From positions 4,155,001 to 4,219,000 of the forward strand of contig NC_088186.1 in the NCBI RefSeq assembly GCF_028769735.1: a DNA stretch of 64,000 nucleotides, given 5' to 3'. Origin of the DNA: Zonotrichia leucophrys gambelii. Its lineage: Eukaryota; Chordata; Aves; Passeriformes; Passerellidae. Each line of letters begins with the position of its first letter. The stretch's first letter is position 1. Under the pieces are notes generated by a model. The model saw only the letters and a program-made list of their open reading frames with translations. It was not told where the DNA came from and searched no databases. Both the position numbers and the translations under genes were made by a program. Below are positions 50,101 to 62,100 of this stretch, in pieces.

Positions 50101-53100
50101 AAAACCTGGTTTATGTCCTCTATTTACCTTTGAAAACATTCAGCTAGAGATCAGAATAGAGGAACAATTTGGGGTAGATAATCCAAAAAGCTATGTTTAA
50201 GATTGGGGATGACCAGAGTTACTCAAATCAGTGAAGTGTTTCTTTTTTCCTGGTGCACGTCCACAATAAAAGGAGTGGCAAAGAATGTGGTTCCTCTCTC
50301 TATAGTGTATAAAACTCAAAACAGAAGTCTTTAAGAAACTGAGGTGTTTCAATGGCAGAGGATGAAAATCTGGTTTTGGTTTCTGTTGAGAACTTACATG
50401 AGAGGGAAGGTTAGTCCAGGAAGTATTTTTTTATTGGTTTATAGCTTAATAGCAACAAAACAGTGTTCCTTCAATTAATGTCTGAATGCTTTCAAGTTCA
50501 GTCATTGCATCACTTCTTCTGTAGAAATAAGGTAGAAAATAAAGCCAATGCCAGTTTAATGCTGATATTTTAAAGTGAAAATGCAGTCAGGGAAGACTCA
50601 GAGTAATTGTGAAGGAGTTGAAGGAAGTACATGAAATGGGTGAGTGGCAAGGAAGAACTTTTGTTTGCCCTGTGTATTTATATGTAATGGGTATGCTTAT
50701 GTGAAAGAAAAGAAATGAGTAAGACTCTTGATATATTTAATTGACAGTCTTATAGTTTTATTTCATTTATTTGCCCTTTGAGTCATGGTAAGCTTTTCTT
50801 CTGATACACTAAACCCTTCAAAGTATTGTTGTTTCCTTTTCAACATGTAGCTGGCACAAGAATGGGTAGAAAACCAGAAAGTAAGAGAGAAAGGTTATTA
50901 CTTCTACTTAGAGAACTTTTCTGCTGACATGAATACAGCACATTTTACAGGTGAGGGTTTTTTTTTAAATCTGATTTTCAAGTAGATGATGCATTATAAT
51001 GAGCTGGCAGTTTGAGGCAGAGTTTTTTGTGTTTGCTTTAAATATAGAAAGGATTTCAACTTTGCTATTCTATAGCATGAATGTAAGAGAACCATGTATT
51101 TTACAGGCAGTTTGTGCCTTCCATCTCTCTCATCCAGGATTTTTTTTCAGCTTGTTTTGATAAAGTTGTCCTTGACTTGCTCTGTTTTTATACAGTGCTG
51201 TGCTCAGGCTTCAGAGTGCAGGATGGAGTTAAAATTTCCACACTAATCTTTTCCTATAGCCTTTAACAGCTTTAAAAAGTTAACAGTTCTTCTGCAGTCA
51301 TGTAGAAAACGTAACCATTTTCTTTTCAACTTTGTGATTTTCATTTGTCTTTTGGACAGCTCATCTACGAGAGAGTGATTTGGCAAGGCAGCTCCATCCA
51401 AAGGAGGATGACTTAATCCTTTTGAAGGTGCACAAGCAGAAGGACACTTTTGGGGAAGAAAGTGGGCTGGAGTACCACACAGTGAATCATGTTGGCTTTG
51501 TGACACGTTTTGCTCGTGCATCTGGCTGTGCAAATGGTGAGTAGCAGGGCTAGAAATAAAAATGGGGTCCTTGGTGCCATAAAATGCTTCTTGATAGCTG
51601 GCTGTTTGTCGGGTTATCTCGGCTGTTTGAGGGGCCTGAAAAGGCCCGAGGTGGCCTTGGGGCAGCCCGCGTATCGAAGGACGAGAAGAGGCTTCAGTTC
51701 TTCTTTCGGTTTTTATGTTTATTAATTGTTTATCTAAAAGATTTTCTTTCAGCCGAACAGAGATCTGCTCAGCAGCCAGCCATGAGCACACTGTCTGCCC
51801 TCCGGGGCAGCCACCTATCTTTATACCCATTGTTACGTGTACAATATTTATCATTTTTCCCCAATACCAATTATTCTTATTACTCGGTGCACTCTCAGTA
51901 ATAACCAATCCAAAGGTGCCACCATGGCCAAAGAAGATGGAGGAGAAGAAGAAGAAGAAGGACAGGACACACCCCAATTCCTCCATCTTACTTCTCTAAA
52001 CCCCCCTGTACATAAATCCTAAACCCTGTGTCTCACCCTCTAATTAACTAATCCCTTCACCATTCACCCCGGTGAAGTCCTCCTATCCTCCTCCTGTGTA
52101 GGGTCAAAGTGCAGCCACCAGACACTTCTGGCAACATTCCAGGAGTCCCGAGCCCCCCAAGGGTGGTCTCGGTGGCCCGGCACCTCAGGACTGAGATCCT
52201 GAGATCCGACAGCTGTTGGTAATTTTAATGTACCACTGGCCTCAGAGGAAATGGAATTATTTTTCCTCTGTAGCAGGTCTGGTCTATGCTAGAATCTTTG
52301 TAAAAATCAGGAACTGATGCTGCAGCCTTGCTGTCCATCATTTTTCTAGAACTTCATGTAGAAACAGAAACTACTGATGAGTAAATGCTCTGCATGCATC
52401 TTTAGGATGGTGTTGCCAGGAGATAGGAAGTGCCATGAACTTCTGTGATCTCTCAATCTAAAATTGGCAGTGTCTTTGGGAATTGAAACTGTGAGTTACC
52501 AGGATTTCCAAGTACCCAGAACCTGCCTTATTAAAGCAGGGATCTGAGTGGTTGTACAGAGTTTTTTGTTTGGTCTTTTTTTTATTTTGGTGGGATGGGG
52601 AAGTATTGGGATTTTGCAAGAATTCATTGTTGATTCCCTAGCAGAGGACAGCATCTTGTTCTGGTGAATTAATTAACTTACTGGAATATTTTTCAGTTAA
52701 TGATTTGGATAGTTTTTGAATTAACAACTTGTTTTTCTATTCTTCATTAACAGGACAAAAGGAGCAGCAGACTGCCTGTCATCTTACTGTGCAAACCCAA
52801 GGCAATTTGTCATTTTTCATCCATAAGCAAGTGAAGTGTGTGGTGGTTGGCTCCTTGGTGACCACACACAGAAAATTCAAAGGTCTCCTGCTGCTGAGCA
52901 GGAGCCCCCTGGTTAGACCCATCATAAATCCAAGTTACAATGACTTCTGTCCCAGAGATCTGCCTGTTGCCTCAGGAAGTGCTGTAAGTTGTGCAGCTGG
53001 GAGTGCCAGGGTTAACAGAAAAAGCTTTTGGGCCTCATGACTTCTGCAGGTTTGGTTTTTGAGATGAGTAAGAGAAAATAGCCATGTTTCAAAAGCACTG

Positions 53101-56100
53101 AGCCACTGCTCTCCTCAGAGCTGGCTGCTGGGGTGGAGGAGATGAGTCTGAACTTGCTCAGGTGTTTGTGCCCTGTTGTTACAGTGAGCTTCCAACTGCT
53201 TTCAGTTTTCTTTTCCCTTACCGGGGAATTTTCAGGAAATGAAACAGGATGGAAAAGGTGTTGTGAAATAAAGGTGTGGGGAGTGAACAAAACCTACTTC
53301 AAGTGAGGGTTGGGTGTGTGTCTAGAGCAAACCTAGAATCAAAAGCTTCCCTGCCCTTCCAGCTTTTGAGCTCTAGCTAGAGAGGTGAGGACATTCTGAA
53401 AGAATAGAAAATTGATGTGGAAGGTGTGATCAACATGAATTTGTTATTTTTTTGCTCTATTCCTTCAGGTTTCATATATGAATGAATACAATGAAGATCA
53501 GAAGAGAGCCATTGAGACAGCTTATGCCATGGTAAAGCAGCACCCAGGACTGCCCAAGATCTGCCTTATCCATGGACCTCCTGGGACAGGGAAATCAAAA
53601 ACTATTGTGGGACTCCTGTCCCGTGTTTTGAGAGAAGTGAGTGACCACAGTCATGTGCTGGGATTGGGTTCAGATGAATGTCCAGTCTGGCTGCTCAATC
53701 TCAAGTGAAAGCAATCTAAAGAGCTTGTTTGTTGTTCATTATTCTACAGAACACTAGGAATGAGAAAACAGCTCGGAAAAAGAATTCCAAGATTAAGCCA
53801 AACCGTTTTCTAGTGTGTGCACCATCAAATGCTGCTGTTGATGAACTCATGAAAAAAATCATCATTTCATTTAAGGAAAAATGCCAAAACAAACAGGAGC
53901 CTTTGGGTATGGTTTGGTTTTAAATTGTTTTCATGTTAAATGGGCAAAACCTGGAGGAGGAACTGAAGCAGTTGATCATGCACTGTACTTGCATTGTTAA
54001 CTTTAATGTGCTTTTCTGAAAGGTGGATTGTGAGGGTTTTTTAATAAGTTACACTTTGTTTTGTATAGACATGGACCCTTTCCTCATGCTGTTAGTTTAA
54101 GTTCATCAGTTTTTAAGTACTCTTTGGGGATTTGAACACAAGTCCCTTGCCTTTATTTTGAATAAAATTGGACTTTTTGGGTCGTGGGAAACAGACTGGT
54201 GAAAATTTTGATCTGTCTAATCTTCTCATTTTTCCTCCTCCCAGTTTGTGACTAACACAAAGTAAATGAATTCTGTTAAAGACATCTAGTTTGTGGCAAG
54301 GGGAAAAACATCTGCATTGTAACCAAATGTTATTTTGATATTGACTTACCAATTGCTTTACTTGATGGGACTCAGCATTGTCCAAGTTAGGAATTCTGGA
54401 AGTTTTAGATAAACCTGAGAATAAGAGGAACTTTCATTAATTCAAAATAACATTCTTAATGTTAGACACAACTGAAGTGTGGGCAACATCTTTAATAGGG
54501 TTTAGAATTACTGAATTTTTTTGTAGCTGCATTTAAATACAAGTCAAGTGTTGAAAACTCCAGGTGATTAGAAAAGCCTTGTTTGATATCCATGATGTTT
54601 TATATTTTTTTAAATTGTCATAGCAAAGCATAGAGACAGTTGGAGTAATTTAAGAGCATTTTGACTCTGATTTTGTGAACAGGAAATTGTGGTGATATCA
54701 AATTAGTGCGACTTGGTCCTGAAAAATCAATCAACAATGAAGTGAGGGGATTCAGCCTGGATAAGCAAGTTGAGCACAGAATGAGTGAGTAACATGGAAA
54801 TCAGACTTTTCTTCATTCTCCTCTAAGAGCTGGGTGATGTTTTCCACATGAGATTATGTGTATTGTGATAAGGAAGATTTTTCTAAAATAGTATTTCATA
54901 AAACATTGGTTTTTGTCGGTCCTAGTGGAAAAGTGGCAGTTTATGTATGAGCCAGAATCTAAGGAAAAGGGAAAAAATAAGCAAAGTGACCCTTTTGTTT
55001 AATAAACTACATTGCACACATGTTAAAGCCATAATTTTAGAAGCAATGCAGCATTTGAGAACTACAGTTGGAAGCAATTCCCATTGTCATCATTGTACAA
55101 GATAAAACTTGAATAGAAAATGGGAAAACACAGCAAAAAATGCATTTGCCCAATTTGTAGTTACTGTAACAGCTTTTCTGTTCCTCCTTTGGTTTGTTAC
55201 AGAAAGAAAGCCAGGTGACTGTGACCAGGACATTCAGAAGAAGAAAGAAGCTCTGGACCAGAAGCTGGACCTGCTCTCTCGAGAGCGTGCCATGCACAGA
55301 TGTGAGAAGAGAGAGGTAGCAAGACAAGTTTTAATCCTCTTTTTGATTTTGTGTTCATAACACAAAAATAACTCTGGTTTTTGGTGGCATTATCTCTTCA
55401 TCTGCTTTTTCAACTAATGGAAAAGTTGGTAGCACCATGAGAGGGAATTTTTCTTTATTTATGCCAGTATTTCCCACTGGTTGATCATGCCACTTGTTGC
55501 TCTATCATTCAGTAGCTTCCACTTGGTTCTGTCATTAGTTAGATTTTAATGTAACCATATTTATAAATCTTAAAGGTTTAAATTGATTATATATTCAAAG
55601 CTTTGTTTTTGTTTCACTGAAAATACCTCATGATGTGAGATTTTGGAGTATGTGTTGCACTTGAAGTTTTCCATTTTTTTTTTGTCTAAGAATTTGGCAT
55701 TTATGCCAAATTAGAGATTTCTGGTGATAAACCATGCACAAATATGTAAGACTTGATACTGTGTGTTGCAATGCTAAATATAGGGACAGCTTTCCAAGAA
55801 ACTGATTGGCTTCTTGAGACACATTTGATACTAAAAGACTGTCTGAGGAAGTCTGCATGTTTAGGAAATTAATTATGGTATTATTAATAAGGGGGGAAAA
55901 GGTATATGGGAAATGGGTGGTGCTAAAGGTGGTTCCTGTTTAATTTTTCCCCCTATCTAGAGTCAAATGTTAAATGATGAAATTGGCAAACTTGCAAAGG
56001 AGAGACAACAACTCGCTTCTCAGCTAAAGGAGGTAGGAGAATTTATCTTTAATAAATTCAGCTGATGTATTTTTGTACCTTGTGTCCTTTAATTGTGGTG

Positions 56101-59100
56101 AAATTTGGTTTTGGTGTAGCTGGGAGCATTTATAAAGTAGTGGGTAAATGAATCAAGGCCATGAGCTGAGTAAGCTGTAAAATCTGGGTGTGCTCTGGCT
56201 GCATACTGGGAAAAAGCCCAACCAGGAGCATTGACTGTTGCAGTTGAGGCTGAATTTTCACCAGGGTGTCCTGTTGTGCTTTGAAGGCTCGTGTGCACTC
56301 GCAGAAGGTGCAGGCAGACATCATCCTGGAGTCTGACATCATCTGCTGCACGCTCAGCACCAGCGGCGGGAGCCTGCTGGAATCGGCCTTCTCCCGCCAG
56401 GGCCTGGACCCCTTCAGCTGTGTCATCGTGGATGAGGTCAGTGCAGGGTGGCAGCTGCAGCCCCTGCCAATCCACCTTGGGGTCTTTGCTGAGAACAACG
56501 AGGAGAAAGAATAACTTTTAATTTTTTTTTTTTTTTTTTTCCTGACTTGTTTGGTGCTGTAACGGCAGACAGCTTTTATGTAGAGCCACACTTCAGCCAT
56601 GGTTTTTGCTTTAGAGGTTTCCAGATGGTTTGGTTGTATTTTTATCTATTTGGATATATCTATTTATCTCTTTGCGTATATAATAGTAAAATAAGTATTT
56701 GTAGTTTTTTTACTAGAGAAAATTCCTTTTTCCTCTTTTTAATTTTTTTTTAGAAGACTTAAAGCATTTGAGTTATTCTGGCTGTGTTACAAGAAATTTA
56801 ATGTACTTCCCTGCTTTGCTTACAACTTCTACTTTTGTCCTGTTTGCATGTCCCAAAGGCAGGGCAGTCCTGTGAGGTGGAAACCCTGATCCCACTGATC
56901 CATCGCTGTAATAAACTCATCCTGGTTGGAGATCCCAAGCAGCTCCCTCCTACTGTCAAATCAGTAGTAAGTGTTCAAGCTCTTTGCTTTTTTCTTGCCA
57001 TAGAATGGATATGGTTAAAGAACAGTATCTATAGGAAATATTTAAAAAGAGGGGAAAAGATTTCAATGGGGCAATACAAACTTTAAGTTGGGCACTTGGT
57101 TTGTGAGGGATGTTGTGTTGTGGCAGGATCTGTTTTGTCATTTTGGGAGCTTCAGTCACTACCCTGTTCCTTAAGGAGGATGAAGATTTCTTATTTATTT
57201 GGAGACTTCCTGACCCTACAGGTGTTTAAGGAGAAATATATAGGAGCACATCTTGTCTCCAGCAGTGAGGGCTTTATTAAACACCTGGTAAAGAAAGGAA
57301 GAAAACCAGGGTGGCTTCTTTAGATTTTGTGTGTTTACTTAACAAGATCTCACCTGGAAAGTCTTGCTTTTCATTATGGCTGATATTCTTAACATTCTAC
57401 TGTGTTGTGAGTCACGAGAAGCTGTTTTGTTAAAGACTAGACACAAAAATTCAGATTTGTGTAGGTGAAATAAGACAACACACATACAAAACTGAAGCAC
57501 GAGCAGTTGTCATTTTGTCAGCGATTTAGAAGTTTAAAACACCAAATTGACTTTCAAATTCACCAAAACACTTGGACTGGTGGGGGAATGAGATGCCAAA
57601 TGAAATTTCCTGTTCTCCCTGTGGCAGAAAGCTCAGCAGTATGGCTATGACCAGTCTCTGATGGCCCGACTGCAGAAGCACCTGGAGGAGCAAGTGCAGA
57701 GGAATGTGCTGCACAGCCTGCCCGTGGTGCAGCTGACAGTGCAGTACAGGATGCACCCAGACATCTGCCTCTTCCCATCCAACTATGTCTATGGCAGGAC
57801 TCTAAAAACTGCCAAGTGAGTAGCTCTCTGTTCTCCTTCCTCAGCTGAGGGTATTTCAAAGCAATTTGTTCATGTCACGGTGTTCTTGTGAGTCGAAAAA
57901 TTCTTGAGGTTGTGGGATGGGGAAAGATGGTGAAGTGTGCAGTCCATCTCTGGGTCCATCATGGGTGAGGTAAGATCCCTTAAAATTGTGCATACAGAGT
58001 GCTGAGAGTTCATTTTAGGCCTCATTCTATTTGGGTGGCAGGAAAAGTTAAGGATTCTGGGCAGGAGAAGAACTGAAAGTTACAGTCATAAAATGGTTGA
58101 AGTTGGAAAAGACTTTCAGTGCCATCGGGCTCATGAGTCAACAATTTCCACCATTAAATCATGTCCTCACTGCCAAATCCATGTGATTTTTGAACACTTG
58201 CAGGAATAGTGATTCTCACTTCCTGGACAGTCTGTTCCAATGCTTTACAGTCCTTTTCTGTGAAAAAAATTTCCTTATATCCAATCTAAACTTCCTTTGG
58301 GGATACTTCAGGGCCAGCTCCTCTCTTCTGGGAGAGCTGCTTGTGTTTGATAACCATGATGTAAATAAATGGAGTATAAGTTCTTAGAATTTCTTAATTG
58401 TATGGTTACCTTGTGATAAAAATATTATTTCCAGGGCAATAGAGGAGAACAGATGTTCTTCAGAATGGCCATTCCAGCCCTACCTGATTTTTGATGTAGC
58501 TGATGGTCGTGAGGAGCGAGACAATGAGTAAGTAAAATTCTAATTCAGCCACAGTTTAGATTTTCTGAGAATTAATTGTCCACAGAAGAGCTGTGTTCTC
58601 TCCTTTGTTGTTCCAATATGCATCAAGTAGCTAGAACTGCATTTTCCAGCTGATAAGATTTAATTTCACAAAAAAACAGATTTTCTTAAATCTGAAACTG
58701 GTTTTAATCCTGGTTTGATTCACTGTTAGATGCCAGGAAATGCCTGCAGTGTCTGTTAACTTCAGTAAGAGTTTGAATCCTGATTTTATCAGTGACTTCC
58801 CTTTGCCAGGTGCACACTGAGGAGATGCCAGGAGGTGGCAGGCTCAGCCCTCCCCTTGCCAGTTCTGTAAGGAGAGCACAGCTGGAGGTGCTGAGGGAAT
58901 GTGGAAGTGCAGCTTTTCACTGCCTGCACTGCCCAGGCTTAGCACACCCTCCTCAGGGTCTGCTTGCCAAGTTCTTTGATCCTCTGTGTGAAAAAAGCTG
59001 CAAAAGTTCAAAAACCAAAATTCCCCAAAGCATTGAATTAGAAAGATCTCTCAGAGGTGTTCCTGTAATGTTTCCTTTTTGTCCTGTGCAGCTCTTACAG

Positions 59101-62100
59101 CAATCCTCGGGAAGTGAAGCTGGTGATGGAGTTAATTAGAACAATTAAGGAAAAGAGGAAGGATCTGGGCCTTCGTCGCATTGGAATAATTACCCCTTAC
59201 AGTGCACAGAAAAAGAAAATCCAGGAACAGCTGGACAGTGTGTTTAAGAATAACAGGTAAAGAAACCACGAGCTTTCAAACAGGCCTTGGCTCTTGCATA
59301 TCAATCCTTTGTTTATCCTCTTAAATAATGGTAAAAGTCTCCAACTTCTTTCTGTACTGCTAAAATTTGTGCTTGGTTGTGCCTTTAAAGGGGATGTGTA
59401 ACCTTTTTGCTTAAAACTGGTGTGATCTCTGTGTGCCATTCTTAGTTATTACCCACATGCTTTGATTATAGTTCTGAATAAAAGAACTTAAAATTCCGTG
59501 CTGTGTGGACCCAAACAGATTTTCAGTAATGATGCTGATCTCAGAAAAATGAATGCAGCTTTAGGCTCATGTACTGAATGGGAAACTTACCCTGGGTGAT
59601 TTCACACATAAGCATGAAGGCTGTTTGAATTACTGTGTTGCTGAAAACCCCAAGTGAGGATGAGCAAGCTGCTGACTGTGTTTCTCCCCAGCCCAGGAGA
59701 GGTGGACACGGTGGATGCGTTCCAGGGCCGGGAGAAGGATTGCATCATCGTGTCCTGTGTGAGGGCAAACAGCTCCGAGGGCTCTGCTCTGCCACACCTG
59801 CAGGCAAACAGCACCAAGGGATCCATTGGGTATGTGCCTGCAGGGATTGCCACTCCCATTCCCAGGGACACTGCAGAGAAATTCGTGTTTTTAATAGGAC
59901 TGGTTAGAAAGTGACAGAGAACAAGTCACTTCTGCCAGGCAGTGAATAAAGGATGTCTCAGAGCAGGAATTGCTGATCTGAGATGTCTGAGCAAGAGGAA
60001 AATGCTGGTGCTGTGCTCTGCTTTATGTGCTGATCCCTTTGCACAGCTCCCTTCTCCTGCCACTGCCTGGATTTGGCAGGGTTGGCCTTGGGATCTTGGC
60101 TCTTTGCATTATTACTGCAGCAGTTATTGTTCTTGGGGCTTTTGGTGCACCTTGTAACTTCCTGCATGCTGTTCTCAAAGTGAAACCCATTCTCCTGCTC
60201 ATGTCTGTAAAATTCTTGTTAATTAGTTTATATGTCACTTGGAATGTGGTGTAGCAGACTTGGATCTGAGATTTGTAGATGAGTGTGCTTGTCTTCTACT
60301 ATAGGGGCAGATTAGCAGCAAGTCTTAACTCAGGATTGCAGATTTCTTCATTTTATGGGTTTTTCTGTCTGAAACAAAAGGAACTAATCTGAATGTGCTG
60401 TTTACCCCCAGAGCACTTAGAGCAGTTGCTGATTTCTGTAACTTGTGGATCATTTTAGTTTAAAAAATGGTAGTGAAAATATGAAATATGCCTTCTTAGG
60501 GTTCACTGCCTTCTAAGTTAAACTAGGAAAAATCTGGTCACATAAACAAAAATCTTTCTTTCTACACACAAGTTTCACTAAGCTGCTTATATTTCTCTGA
60601 TGCTCATTCTCTGCAAGAAAAATGACTTTTAATTGTGCTGATCCACTTTGGGAAGAGAAGGAATCCAAATCTTATGGTAAACAACAATAATGCCTTTTGA
60701 AGACTTCTTAATCTGATTGATTGAGTTTGGGAATGGGAGGCAGCTGGAACCTGCCAGTTCTTTTTGCTGACATGAGATTTAACCTCTGTCTGCTCTTTCA
60801 GCAGGAACTTTCCAGCTTCCTGTGTTCATACATTAATATATAAAGGTTTATATATTCAAGCTATGCCAGTGCAGTGCCTTAGCAGCTGTACCTGCTGTTG
60901 GCTTGGACATCTCTGTTTCAGGGTCAGGTGCCCTTGGCAAGGTGTGATGGGATTTTTGTCACACCCTTACTATGATCTTGTAGCCTGAGTGAAGGATTTT
61001 GCTCTCCAGGGTTGCTAGTCCAGCATTAAATTTACTCTGAAAGTAACTGGGAGAAGAAAACTCCAAGGAATAACAATGGATTTTTTTCCCTCCCTCCTTC
61101 CTGGGAAAATAACCTTCTTGTCTTTCAGTTGTAAAAGCTGTCAGGAATATTTAGTAGACTTTCAAGGTCTCCCCTTTTTCATTTCTCAAGTCCTAGAGAA
61201 CTCTGTCTGTGCTGCTGGATCCACTCTGCTTCTGCTTCTCTTATTTCCTGCACTGTCCAAATTTTTGGAGGTGACTCTGTGGTTTTTGCAGTCTTCACTG
61301 CAGGGTTGTGAATTTGCTGCAGATGAGGTCTCAGTGACCACAGAGTCAGGCATTGACAGTGAACCTGCTCAAATTAGGTTGGACTTTTGAATTGTGGATT
61401 TTGGTAGTAAAGAATAAGCTGTGTGGAAGATTTTTCATTAGAGAAGAAATAGTTGGTATTAGTCTCACAAACTTTTTTTTGAGTCCTGGTAAATGAATGC
61501 TAACAGAAATCAACTTCTGAGGATACATTCAGCATTTATTTAGGTTTCAGTTCTGTGGATTGTTATCTGAAAATCAAACCAGGCAATTTTCCTAGTGCAA
61601 AACCAGATTTCTGCAAGGATAAACTCTCCCTTCTTGAAGCATGACAAAGCAAAAGTCTGCCTTGATGTGCTTCCAGTGCAGGTCACCTTTAAAATAAAAT
61701 ATTCATGTGCAGTGTTCAGTATTTCAGTAGGGTGTTTTCCCATTAATAGTGCCAAATATTATTAATCTATTTCAGTTGGAGTCAAAAAGAAGCTTAAAGT
61801 CTTGATAGGTGAAGTGAGGTTGATGTCCTCAGTACTTTGAGGAACGTTTAAGGAGCAGTGGTTGGCATTAAGAGGGGATTTACTCTAAGAAAGGAAACAG
61901 CAACGACAAGAGCTGGAAAGAACTGGAATTCCCTGCAAGGAATCAGTGGTGAAAGAAAGAAAACACAATTTATGCTCAGCCTTTCACGTAAGGCAGGGCT
62001 GCTGCCGCGGGGTCTGGGCAGGAACTGCTGCTGTGAATTTCAGTGACATTTCATTTTATGTCCTTTCCTCCTAACCCTTTAAACCTTCTTGTGGAAGAAG

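Noticed and set aside
51243..51986. 247-codon minus-strand frame
   Set aside because: It runs from the solo LTR through the antisense of a SETX exon, and no retroviral protein is encoded. It is a chance frame.
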